Shown here in pieces: positions 36,478-45,599 of a DNA stretch of 64,000 bases. Under the pieces are notes generated by a model that was not told where the DNA came from, ran no database searches, and saw only the letters and a program-made list of their open reading frames with translations. Both the position numbers and the translations under genes were made by a program. This stretch comes from Endozoicomonas sp. GU-1 (GTDB lineage Bacteria; Pseudomonadota; Gammaproteobacteria; Pseudomonadales; Endozoicomonadaceae). Position 1 is the stretch's first letter; each line of letters starts with the position of its first letter. The stretch is taken from positions 2,728,001 to 2,792,000 of the forward strand of contig NZ_CP114771.1 of assembly GCF_027366395.1 (NCBI RefSeq), read 5' to 3'.

Positions 36478-37212
36478 TCATCGTCGCTGTCGAACCGCCT
36501 CAAATAAACACACCCCGGTAGCAACCGACACATTGAGGCTACTGACAGAACCGGCCATTGGAATAAAAATCAGCGAATCACACAGGTCTCTGGTCAGGCG
36601 ACGCATTCCTTTACCTTCTGCGCCCATGACCAGAGCCAGAGGACCGGTTAAATCCGACTGATAAATATTGCCAGAACTCTCGCCTGCGGTACCAATCATC
36701 CAGATACCTCGCTCCTTGAGCCATTCCATACTCCGTGCCAGGTTGGTCACCTGAATCAGAGGTACATTGTCTGCTGCACCACAGGCCACTTTGGTTGCTG
36801 TGGCATTGAGACTGGCAGACTTATCCCTGGGCACAATCACCGCATGTACACCTGCCGCATCGGCAGTACGCAGGCAGGCCCCCAGATTGTGAGGGTCCGT
36901 AACGCCATCCAGAATCAGGAGAAATGGTGGTTCATTCAGCCCATCAAGAATATCCTCCAGGTCTTCTTCCCGGTAAACCCGGGCGGCAGAGACTCTGGCC
37001 ATAATACCCTGATGCACACCCTCCGCTTTGGCATCAAGACGGCTGCGTTCAACAAATCGCACGGAAACGCCCTGTTCTCTGGCCTGGTCAACCAGGGCAT
37101 TGATTCGCTTATCCGTACGACCTTTCTGAATCTGAAGCTCCAGTATTCTTTCGGGCGACCGTTCAAACAGGCTCTGCACTGCATGCAGGCCAAATACTAC
37201 GTCATTGCTCAT
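36478..37212 (-). CDS. rlmB: 23S rRNA 2'-O-methyltransferase RlmB
   Basis: 244 residues, full length. The N-terminal substrate-binding domain ([18 protein letters not shown]) is followed by a SPOUT methyltransferase domain with its three motifs: [24 protein letters not shown] at about 98-121, [12 protein letters not shown] at about 195-206, and [22 protein letters not shown] at about 216-237. It methylates G2251 in the peptidyl-transferase region. It normally lies next to rnr; here a small accessory gene separates them. Confidence 0.97.
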   Translation of the reverse strand: MSNDVVFGLHAVQSLFERSPERILELQIQKGRTDKRINALVDQAREQGVSVRFVERSRLDAKAEGVHQGIMARVSAARVYREEDLEDILDGLNEPPFLLILDGVTDPHNLGACLRTADAAGVHAVIVPRDKSASLNATATKVACGAADNVPLIQVTNLARSMEWLKERGIWMIGTAGESSGNIYQSDLTGPLALVMGAEGKGMRRLTRDLCDSLIFIPMAGSVSSLNVSVATGVCLFEAVRQRR

Positions 37213-37437
37213 TGATTTCTCATATGAAAGCCTTTACAGGCCATAAAATGGGGGATTTTAGCAAAACTGGAAGGACAGGAGTTATTGCTGATGTTTTAAC
37301 ACTGATATGTTAACGAGAACGGCCAGAATAAGCATGACCTATGCGCTACCGGACTCATTTCCAGTTAGCTATATACTGCATCAACCTCGACCGAGCAGGC
37401 TGGCCGAGTATGCGTAAAAATAGCTCGGCCAAACATT

Positions 37438-38034
37438 TTAATCGTCTTTTTTAAAGAAATAATTACCAACAGCCTCGACAGTAGACCCGATAGCAGACGA
37501 GGTAACAAGACTAGCAGCCCCGACAGACCCCATACAGACACTGGTAGCAACACCTGTCGCAACACCTTTGGCAACACCAGTACCAACATCGCTGGTAGCC
37601 CTTTCACCCTGAACAGAACCCCAGAAGGCCCCAATAGCAAATCCAGCTAAGGCAATCAAGGCAGGCCCGGCAGCAAGCTCAGCACAAGCAGCAAACCCGG
37701 CACCATCAACCCCGACAGCAGCAGACCCGGTAGCCCCGAAAGCAAACCCGGCTAAGGCCGAGGGAGCAACCGGGAGAGTAAGCGTCAAAGTAGCCTGACA
37801 AAGAAATTTAATAGTTTTTTTCGAAACAGCTACTAAACGATCCTGCAATGGAATACTTTTTATCTCATTATCAGAAAATTGTTTTTCGCAGGAGATATAA
37901 TTTTTTTGGTTAGAACTTTCCACGCACTCCCGAATGCCTGAACGACCAGAAGAATGTTTACATTCTGAACTGGTGTATTTGTCTTTTATTGAACCAAGGT
38001 CCATTGTTGGATTAAAAGTGCCAATATGGTCCAT
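37438..38034 (-). CDS. Small Gly/Ala-rich membrane protein, unrecognised
   Basis: 198 residues. The first 70 are polar with several cysteines. From about residue 75 the protein is an almost uninterrupted Gly/Ala/Val-rich stretch (for example SALAGFAFGATGSAAVGVDGAGF and GVAKGVATGVATSVCMG), with glycine-zipper spacing suggesting tightly packed membrane helices. It ends FFKKDD. The ATG is preceded by GGAGGG. The gene interrupts the usual rlmB-rnr pair and has lower GC in its N-terminal part. It resembles the 15-16.5 kb pair in style but not in sequence. No function is assigned. Confidence 0.65.
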   Translation of the reverse strand: MDHIGTFNPTMDLGSIKDKYTSSECKHSSGRSGIRECVESSNQKNYISCEKQFSDNEIKSIPLQDRLVAVSKKTIKFLCQATLTLTLPVAPSALAGFAFGATGSAAVGVDGAGFAACAELAAGPALIALAGFAIGAFWGSVQGERATSDVGTGVAKGVATGVATSVCMGSVGAASLVTSSAIGSTVEAVGNYFFKKDD

Positions 38035-38202
38035 ATCAAAACCCTCCGTTTAAATTTAATTTATGTTTGTTACGGCTAATAGATATTTATATTTGGTTTT
38101 AGTTCCCTATGAACACTAAGATATTTAACCAATTCTGCCGCTAAGGTGTTTTCCTTGCCCGAAAAGTGATCGTTAAATAAAAAACTCTTATCAACGCGAA
38201 AA

Positions 38203-38227
38203 CAAAAAGGCCGCTGTGAAGCGGCCT
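38203..38227 (-). terminator. Terminator downstream of rnr
   Basis: AGGCCGC (38208-38214) pairs with GCGGCCT (38221-38227), and the minus strand continues with five T. It separates rnr from the accessory gene and rlmB. Confidence 0.75.
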
Positions 38228-38320
38228 GATTTTAAAAGTCATATCGATAAAGCAAACAGGCTCCCGGAGTACCCCAAGGAGCCAGGCAGCAATGCTTGAT
38301 AATCCCCGTGGTGCGAAGCC

Positions 38321-40948
38321 TTATTGACTGATCTTCCGTTTACGAGGCTGTTTACCCGTTGGCTTTGAGGCTTTGGCTGAATCAGACTTTCGGGCGCTAC
38401 TGGCTTTTTTCTTACCGGTAGTCTTCTTTTTGCCGGAAGCGGTTGGCTTGCCCTTTTTACCGGTTGTTTTGGCGGATTTCCTGCCTTTCGTCTTACGGCC
38501 AGATGGCTTACCGTCTTCGGCAGAGCCCTTATTGGATGATGTGCCCTTAGCTGACGAAGTACCTTTCCCTTTTTTAGCCGCCTCTTCAGCAGCCCTGGCT
38601 TCTCTGAGCAGTTTTTCCTTGGCCGCTGCCGACTTGAATCGACTGCCAAGTGCCGCGCTTGCGGATGAACGGGATTTTTTCGCCGAACCAGACTTACCGG
38701 ATGATTTTCTTCTTCCCGGCCTGCTAAGTGCTGACAGCAGTTCAAAGTCGATCTTCTTATCGTCCAGATTCACCTTACTGACCATCACCTCCAACTCATC
38801 GCCCAGACCAAACCGGCGACCGGTGCGTTCACCGCGCATGCAATGATGAACATTGTCGTAAATATAATAGTCATCCGGCAGGCTGGTCACATGAACCAAT
38901 CCCTCGACATAGACATCTTTCAGCTCAACAAACAACCCGAATCCGGTCACTGAAGAGACAATACCGCTGAAGGTCTGACCAATATGCTGCTGCATATAGT
39001 CGCACTTCAGCCAGCCCATGGCATCGCGGGTTGCCAGATCAGCCCGCCGCTCTGTGGTGGAACAGTGCTCTCCCAGTGCCTGAATATCGCCGACGTTATA
39101 GGGGTAGATGCGCTTTTCAGGTATGGGGCTGGCCCCCACACGAAGCACATGCCGGGAGGGGCTCTCTGAGCGGATAATATGACGAATCGCCCTGTGTACC
39201 AGCAGGTCAGGGTAACGGCGGATGGGCGAGGTAAAGTGTGCATAAGCCTTGAAGGCCAGGCCAAAATGCCCCTGATTATCACCACTGTAGACTGCCTGAC
39301 TCATTGAGCGAAGAACCACGGTCTGAATCACATGGTAATCAGGACGATCTTTCACCCTAAGCAACAATGCCTGAATATCACGGGGGGTGATTTTGCCTGA
39401 GGGAAGTGCCAGCCCCAGACTGCCAATAAAGCTGTTCAGGTTAAGCTTCTTCTCCAGCGTCGGCCCTTCGTGCACACGGTAAAGCCCCGGGAGTTTGTGC
39501 TTTTCCAGGAACTTTGCCGCACACACATTGGCGCACAGCATACACTCTTCAATCAACTTGTGGGCGTCATTACGCTCCCTGGGGACAATCTGCTCAATCT
39601 TGCGGTGGCGACCAAAAATAATCTGGGTCTCCACCGTATCAAAGTCAATCGTGCCACGTTCTGCCCGTACCGATACCAAGGTCTTGTAGAGCGAGTACAG
39701 ATGCTCAAGGTGTGGCACTAATGGCTGGTACTGCTTCCGTAGCTCCCGGCCCTCATCACCGAGGGACAACATATCCCAGACTTTGGTATACGTCAGCCGC
39801 GCATGGGAGCGGATAACGCTCTCATAGAATTTGTAGCCGGAAATCTTGCCTTTGCCACTGATGGTCATTTCACAGACCATTGCCAGGCGATCTACTTCGG
39901 GGTTCAGGGAGCACAAACCATTGGACAGCACCTCCGGCAACATGGGAATCACATGCCCCGGGAAGTAAACCGAAGTCCCCCGGTTAACCGCTTCCTTATC
40001 CAGGGCCGAGCCCGGTTTTACATAGTGGGAAACATCGGCAATCGCAACAAACAGACGCCAGCCGCCGCCTTTTTTTGACTCACAATAAACCGCATCATCA
40101 AAATCACGGGCATCTTCCCCATCAATAGTGACAAACGGCGTTGCCCGTAAATCGACCCGGCAATTTTTGTCCGACTCTGCGACCTCAGTGGTAAAACCCT
40201 GGCACTGTTTTTCCACCGCTTCCGGCCAGTCATGGGGAATATTATGGGTGCGAACAGCAACCTCGACCTCCATACCGGCATCGGCTCGGCCACCGAGAAT
40301 TTCCTTAACTATGCCCATAGGCATGTTGCGACGGCCGGGCTGCCGGGTAATTTCCAGCAGAATATATTGTCCCTCCGTGGGCATCAGCGGGCCCGGCTGA
40401 ACAATAATCTCCCGGCTGATACGGGGGTTTTCAGGCACCATAAAGGCCGCACCAGACTCGGTATAGTAGCGACCGACAACCTGTGTCGTATTTCTCTCAA
40501 TCACCTCAACCAGCTGGCCTTCCCTGCGGCCACGATGATCGACACCTGATTCACGCACAACCGCACGGTCACCATCAAACAGCTGACGCATCTCACGGGG
40601 GGAAAGGTAGAGATCTTCACCACCACCATCCGGCATTAAAAAGCCAAATCCTTCTTTATTGCCCTGAACAACCCCTTTAATAAGATTCAGCTTACTGATC
40701 AGGGCAAAGGCATTCTTGCGATTTTGCAGCAGCTGACCATCGCGGATCATCGCCTTAAGGCGGAACATCAGCGCTTCCTGCTGTTCTTCGTCGTTTATAC
40801 CCAGTGCACGACATAACGCCCGATGGCTGACCGGAGCCCCGCGTTGCTCAAGGTATTCCATGATGTACAGACGACTGGGGATCGGGTTTTCATAGCGCTC
40901 TGCTTCGAGAGATGCCTGACTATCCTGGCTTTTCCACCCTTTTGACAT
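38321..40948 (-). CDS. rnr: Ribonuclease R
   Basis: 875 residues. In order: an N-terminal helix-turn-helix region, two cold-shock domains (for example GFGFLMPDGGGEDLYLSPREMR at about 100-121), the catalytic RNB domain with TIDGEDARDFDDAVYCE at about 270-286 (the aspartates that bind Mg), an S1 domain (SGIVSSVTGFGLFVELKDVYVEG at about 660-682), and a long Lys/Ser/Gly-rich tail from about 745 to the end. It degrades structured RNA 3' to 5'. The basic tail is longer and more repetitive than in E. coli. ATG at 40948 follows AAAAGAGGTGC. Confidence 0.97.
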   Translation of the reverse strand: MSKGWKSQDSQASLEAERYENPIPSRLYIMEYLEQRGAPVSHRALCRALGINDEEQQEALMFRLKAMIRDGQLLQNRKNAFALISKLNLIKGVVQGNKEGFGFLMPDGGGEDLYLSPREMRQLFDGDRAVVRESGVDHRGRREGQLVEVIERNTTQVVGRYYTESGAAFMVPENPRISREIIVQPGPLMPTEGQYILLEITRQPGRRNMPMGIVKEILGGRADAGMEVEVAVRTHNIPHDWPEAVEKQCQGFTTEVAESDKNCRVDLRATPFVTIDGEDARDFDDAVYCESKKGGGWRLFVAIADVSHYVKPGSALDKEAVNRGTSVYFPGHVIPMLPEVLSNGLCSLNPEVDRLAMVCEMTISGKGKISGYKFYESVIRSHARLTYTKVWDMLSLGDEGRELRKQYQPLVPHLEHLYSLYKTLVSVRAERGTIDFDTVETQIIFGRHRKIEQIVPRERNDAHKLIEECMLCANVCAAKFLEKHKLPGLYRVHEGPTLEKKLNLNSFIGSLGLALPSGKITPRDIQALLLRVKDRPDYHVIQTVVLRSMSQAVYSGDNQGHFGLAFKAYAHFTSPIRRYPDLLVHRAIRHIIRSESPSRHVLRVGASPIPEKRIYPYNVGDIQALGEHCSTTERRADLATRDAMGWLKCDYMQQHIGQTFSGIVSSVTGFGLFVELKDVYVEGLVHVTSLPDDYYIYDNVHHCMRGERTGRRFGLGDELEVMVSKVNLDDKKIDFELLSALSRPGRRKSSGKSGSAKKSRSSASAALGSRFKSAAAKEKLLREARAAEEAAKKGKGTSSAKGTSSNKGSAEDGKPSGRKTKGRKSAKTTGKKGKPTASGKKKTTGKKKASSARKSDSAKASKPTGKQPRKRKISQ

Positions 40949-41172
40949 GGGCTTATTGCACCTCTTTTAGGGCGTATGGCAGCCTGGGGCTGCCTGGTGA
41001 AAATGAAAATCTACAATCATGATATCTTTCTTCAAAGGCCATGGAGGGGGGAGAAGTCAACATTGAATCCATTCTGTATTAGTACATGCATCAGACTATT
41101 AATGCAAAGGGAGAAAGTGAAAAGAGAGCATAACAAAAGAATAGCTGATCTCAGTGTTATGCCGAAACAACC
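40949..41172. other. Upstream region of rnr
   Basis: 224 bases holding the rnr promoter region up to the start of the insertion-sequence cluster. An 81-codon frame across 40976-41221 has no gene-like features and runs into the IS end, so it was not accepted. Confidence 0.4.
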
Positions 41173-41194
41173 GGCGGAGACAGCTATGTTGCGT

Positions 41195-41591
41195 TTAAGG
41201 GTTGAAGTGAAGAAATTCTAAAATTTTATTGGCCAGTCGATCAGATGTTAGAGCATTGATGCCAGTTAAAGCCCTTCTCCATCCCAGATAGTGTGATAGA
41301 TATTTTGTCGCAACTCCGTGAAAAATCCCTGTAATCCACTGCTTCAGGTGGCTGTGGTATGCATTCACATGCTGTAAGTGAAAAACACCTTCTATCACCC
41401 GTATTCCAGAGGATGACACCAGCTCCTTAAAAGTAAATCCTAACGCTCTCGCAAGCTTTTCATGTGCAAGACTGGCATCGGCACATACGACAGTTTCAAT
41501 ATTTATCCGACCATTTAAATGGCGACAGAGTTCATCAGCGCTCTCATTTTTCAATACACCATCAACCGTCTGACTTCCTCGGTCTCTAGCT
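41195..41591 (-). pseudogene. IS1595 transposase, C-terminal half
   Basis: The C-terminal part of an ISXO2-like transposase: VCADASLAHEKLARALGF, then VFHLQHVNAYHSHLKQWI with the conserved H-x-x-N-x-x-H core, then FHGVATKYLSHYLGWRRAL. Joining it to the half at 43497-44075 after removing the inner IS and one target copy gives a continuous reading across MVARDRGSQTVDGVLKN. The loss of function is thus due only to the insertion. Confidence 0.9.
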
Positions 41592-41794
41592 AGTTCTCGT
41601 CCAAAAACGCATCAGCCAATCATAATCGGACTATACGTACGTTTTAATATTTCCTGAAATTCCAGCGATCCAGAAAAAAACCTCCTTTTTTTTCTCTAAT
41701 CTGGGACGGATATTGGAGAAAAACGCAAAAAGCAGGCAGAAAACATCCTCCCACCATGCTGGAAAGGTACTTTGATGTAGCGTGGAGGTGGCTA

Positions 41795-43358
41795 TCAGGA
41801 TGGTGCCGGGTGCCTGGCCAGAATCACCAGGTTGTAACAGACCACCGATAACCAACAATGAGAGTCAAAACGCTCAGAACCCTTGCAGTGGCAACGTGAT
41901 AGCCCAAAACATCTCTTTAGCCACGAAATTCCCGCTTCAATACCTGCCCGGAAGCGAAAGAGCGTTTTATACACATACTGACTTTTAGTCATCTCTTCGA
42001 CTTCAAGTCCGCGCTTCTTATTAAAAGCCACATCGCTGATTCCCATAGCCTTGGCTTTTTCCAAATTTACTCGACACGCGTATCCACCGTCACCGCTGGC
42101 TATGTTGTGCTTAAGGGTTGAAAGCGATTTATTGGGATAATCGTATGAATTAAATAGCTTACTGGAGTGCAAGAAGGGCATGAAAATGAGCATTTTAGAC
42201 TCTTAACAGCCTAATAGTGTTGTTTTTAATGACCAGAACCAACAGCTAATTGGTACCATATTATCTTCAACCTTTAAGCACAACATAGCCGTCACCGCTT
42301 GTCTGGCGAGGTACACGACCATAAATTTCTTTTTGTCTTTCCATCATCGGAATGAATCGGTCCGAATCCGCTGGGTTACCTTCCTCAATAACCAGGTCCA
42401 GGATCAATCGACTTTTTCCCTGAACCAGGTTCAGTTTATGGCCGTACTGCACTTGTCGCCTGTCTTTTACGATGATATCCGTGTGGGGTTCATACAGGCT
42501 AACCACTTTCTCCTGGGCTGGCACCTTTTCACCCTTAAAGACCCTGCGCTCTGTCTGGGAGACTATTACATCCACCAGGGGTAACAGGTGATCCACATCG
42601 GCCTGCCACTTGTCGGCATCATCAGCCAGGAGACACTGCCCCTGCTGACGGGCGTCTGCAAGCTTGACAGTGGCTTCGATAAGCACCTTCCGGGATTTTC
42701 GGGTCAACTGCAGCAGTTTTTTATAATGCTGTTGCCGCTCTTCTTTACCAGAGTAGATGCATTTTCTGGCCGCATCTTTTACGGCTCGGTTGTGATGGGT
42801 ATATTCATAAAGCGGTGTCGCTGTCAGTGTTTGTCCCCGTTCCAGCAGACGACAAATTTCTTTAACGGAACTGGCTAAAAGATCACTGTCGCAGGGAGGT
42901 TTGATATCCGATTCGGTGACTGTGCTGTCAATAGCCACAGTACGCCCTTTTTCAATACCCTGATCTTTAGCGGTCATTAGCTGACAGTTATTAATCCGCT
43001 CCCATGTAGATGCAGTAAGAAGGCTGATGAGCCCATGCAAACTGGAGCGACTGGGGCGCTGGTTTGGTTCGAGGCGACAAAAGTCTCGAAAGAGCATGGA
43101 GTCCATCAAAACAAACGACAAGTAGTCATAATCACAATTCAAATACTGTTTCAGAAGTGCCGCACGAAGAACGGATTCTGCTGATAGTCCGTTCCGCCCA
43201 GTGTTCTGTTTATCACCAGAACTTAAGTCCTCATAAATCCAGTCATTGAACTGTGGATGGGCATCAAGCCATTGCGAGATACCGGAAAGCTGGGAGCAGA
43301 TTTCATGAGGTACGTAATGGAGTTCCATACTACACTGCAAATTGCGTTTTTTGCGCAT
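41795..43358 (-). pseudogene. DDE transposase of the inner IS, interrupted
   Basis: N-terminal part 42301-43358 (starts MRKKRNLQCSMELHYVPHEI; contains RTVAIDSTVTESDIK with the first catalytic Asp, and QYGHKLNLVQGKSRLILD) and C-terminal part 41795-42097 (RVNLEKAKAMGISDVAFNKKRG, then FRAGIEAGISWLKRCFGLSRC). Removing the 194-base insert with one copy of its 9-base target repeat restores RQTSGDGGYACRVN with the second Asp. The family is read as ISNCY or IS1182-like; the exact group is unsure. Confidence 0.88.
42098..42291. mobile_element. 194-base MITE with IS1595-like ends
   Basis: Terminal inverted repeats of about 25 bases (GGCTATGTTGTGCTTAAG at left; 24 of 25 match at right) and a 9-base target repeat GTCACCGCT on both sides (42089-42097 and 42292-42300). 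It encodes no transposase. Its ends closely resemble those of the surrounding IS1595-family element, so that family probably mobilises it. Confidence 0.88.
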
Positions 43359-43496
43359 TTGGAGCCCTCTGTTTTTGGCAATCCCTTATGTTTCTTGGTC
43401 TTGGGAAGTTTAGTCGCCAGATAGCAGTAGGGCTCCACTTAATTTTTCAGAATAAAATCTACAGTTTTCAATTGGTTGTGTTTTTGGACGAGAACT

Positions 43497-44075
43497 AGCT
43501 ACCATGACTGGTATTTTTCGACAGTCTGTCTTTTTATCACTACCTCGTTTCCTCACGGGTCTTGGCAGGCCTTTTTTTTGACCTTTAAAAGATTCACGAA
43601 AAAAAGTTTCATCGAGTTCGGCAATACCACTGAGTTCTGGTGCCTGATCATGCTCAATGACCTGTAAAAAACGATGCCGCCAACGGAATGATGTATTTAA
43701 CGAAACTCCGCATTGCTTGGCAGCCGGGCGAAGCGTTAAAGAGTGGGTCATTCCCTCAAGATATTTCGGCCATGCTTCAGGGCGTCTTAAACGGGCCAAA
43801 GGTGTTTTGGAAAAAGCGTTCAGTGTTTTTCGGCAAACCTTGCACCGAAATCGTTGGCGTTTGTTCCTTTTCCCCCAGCGCTGAAGGGCTTCAGATCCAC
43901 AATGAGGACATTTTGGAGCCCGTACAAAACTATCCTCAATAGACTTTGCAATATCGGAAGGAGAATTTTGCTCTGATAGAGCATTGATAAGAGTATTTCG
44001 CTGCTGGCTGCTTAATAACGGCACAGCATTAAGAAGGTCTTGAAACTGTTGGGGCTTCATAACGTAGCCTCCCAT
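43497..44075 (-). pseudogene. IS1595 transposase, N-terminal half
   Basis: Begins MGGYVMKPQQFQDLLNAV and carries the N-terminal zinc ribbon CPHCGSEALQRWGKRNKRQRF and CKVC typical of IS1595 transposases, then the helix-turn-helix SLTLRPAAKQCGVSLNTSFRWRHRF and the first catalytic region GIAELDETFFRESF. The frame is cut at PVMVA by the inner IS. The other half lies at 41195-41591. Confidence 0.9.
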
Positions 44076-44324
44076 TGCAGGGGATCACGACAGTTTAGAC
44101 CTATCAACCTTTAAAACAAACATAGCCGGCGGAGACAGTGTAATGCCAGCCGGATCCCTGAAGGCAAATGATATTTCCCCCGGACAGATCAACAGAAAAA
44201 CTGCTTGAGGCCGGGAACTTATTGACTGGCAGGTAAGTCCAATTCATTGATTGCTGGAACTCAGGGTTTGCAAGTGCCAATCCCGAAACATCATAAATTC
44301 AACGAAGTCAGAAGAGTCAGAAGC

Positions 44325-45532
44325 ATGATACACAGTAGCAGCCCTGCCCCCATCCAGACTGGCAATCAATCGCCGAATGCCACTGATGCACCACCGTATC
44401 GGGCAACCCGGCGGACTTCTCGTCAGAAGCTCACCCTCCGTTGCCATCAAGCCATCAATTTGATTTCTCTGAAATTCAAGAGTCGTGAATCGACATTGTT
44501 ACGGGCTGCAACAACCGGTGATGTGCCACTGATCAGGCGCCTGGTTCGCCAGCACACTTTAGCCAACGGCAACTCTGTTGGGATAGGGCTGGAAGATGCG
44601 GCTGCCAAAGCGGCGGCAAACGGCAAGGCAGAAGCATTGGAGTTATTGCTTGAGTTTGGGGCCTACCCGAATTATGCGTTGGCGGGTGAGAATTTCTGAT
44701 CCCCCCAAGAAGAATGTTTGATGCGCGGGGACGCCGTCGCCAGTATCATGTTACAGAAAAACTGACACCGGAAATAGTGAGTATATTGCTTAATAATATT
44801 TTTATTCGCCCTGAAGTCACCATCAGGCTTGGAGATACCGGGGGCCATTATCTGCGTTTTACGCCAAAGGAATTAATCAACAGCAACCCTGGCAATATCA
44901 ACAGGGAAGTCATCTGTAAAATGCTTGCCAGTCACAACCGAGTCGATGTGAACACGGAGATCTCTTTTACCAAACGGGTGCGTTCGCTCTATCCAGCAAA
45001 GTAGATAATCAGAGTTTTTATCCACATCCACAAAGTCCTTACATCCACGTAAATTTTATTGGCCAGACCCTGATGTTTGATAACTTCGGCCTGACTGAGC
45101 ATCTGCTTACAGACCAGACTCTGAATCTGGACCCCGGCTTACCCATCGGCACAGGAGCCGCTGAAAACCTGCTGATTATTTTTATGGACAAGTACTACAA
45201 AGGATGTTTTCGCAAATTAAACCAGCGTTTTGATATTTTACTCAACGCTCTGAGGGACAAAATTGCCAACTCTGGCACCTTTCGCAACCAACTTTTGGCC
45301 AGCGAAAATGAGTTGTTCAAACAGCAATTTCTCACACTGTTTGCTATCGGGCATCAGGACAGGCATGACCCATCCCCTGCTGATTTTCAACATCTTAACT
45401 GCGATCAACTAAACAATAAAATTATGGACATATTTATGACCACATCTTATGAAGCCCCGCCCGATTATCATTGTCTTTACCCAAGTCCACCACCGAGTTA
45501 TGACTCAGTTATTGCAGGTGACTTTGGTCACA
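44325..45532 (+). pseudogene. Ankyrin-repeat/PPxY protein, frameshifted and intron-disrupted
   Basis: A single gene seen in three successive frames: 44325-44699 (ankyrin-like STLLRAATTGDVPLIRRLV and LEDAAAKAAANGKAEALELLLEFGA), about 44700-45001 (FDARGRRRQYHVTEKLTPEIVSILL) and about 45004-45532 (QSFYPHPQSPYIHVNFIG on to MFDNFGLTEHLLTDQTLNL). Each step needs one inserted base. ATG at 44325 has AGAAGAG upstream. The C-terminal tail holds two PPxY motifs (PPDY and PPSY), which in eukaryotes bind WW domains of NEDD4-type ubiquitin ligases. The gene is then cut by a group II intron in antisense; joining the flanks at the proposed ends gives DFGHTSA and a stop. It is a decayed, probably host-directed protein gene. 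Confidence 0.7.
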
Positions 45533-45566
45533 GTAGGAATGGCGGTCACCCGCCACCCCCTGCGCA

Positions 45567-45599
45567 GATCCGTACTTGCACTGCTAGCGCATACGGCTC
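45567..45599 (-). ncRNA. Group II intron domain V
   Basis: 33 bases reading GAGCCGTATGCG at the 5' side and AAGTACGGATC at the 3' side. The lower stem pairs except at the third base pair, where G faces A instead of the usual U, next to the catalytic AGC triad. This suggests decayed splicing activity. Confidence 0.8.

Larger units (their letters stand above)
41592..43496 (-). mobile_element. Inner IS (ISNCY/IS1182-like), 1.9 kb
   Basis: Perfect inverted ends of about 17 bases starting AGTTCTCGTCCAAAAAC, flanked by the palindromic target repeat AGCT (41588-41591 and 43497-43500; because of the palindrome it could be read as 2, 4 or 6 bases). It carries one transposase gene, itself interrupted by a 194-base element at 42098-42291. 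Confidence 0.88.
41182..44127 (-). mobile_element. IS1595-family element, interrupted by another IS
   Basis: Bounded by imperfect inverted ends (AGCTATGTTGCGTTTAAGG at left; the complement GGCTATGTTTGTTTTAAAGG at right) and flanked by a 9-base direct repeat GGCGGAGAC at 41173-41181 and 44128-44136. Without the inner insertion it is about 1.04 kb, normal for IS1595 members. The transposase is split into two halves by the 41592-43496 insertion. Confidence 0.9.

Noticed and set aside
38373-38846. 157-codon plus-strand frame opposite the rnr tail
   Set aside because: Arises from the low-complexity Lys/Ser codons of the RNase R tail read backwards (Leu/Phe/Pro-rich).
40976-41221. 81-codon frame between rnr and the IS cluster
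   Set aside because: No ribosome-binding site, runs into the IS1595 end and lacks protein-like features.
45052-45067. Sixteen-base match AAATTTTATTGGCCAG near the IS1595 left end (41221) and at 45052
   Set aside because: A match of this length and AT content can occur by chance in 64 kb and no similarity extends beyond it.
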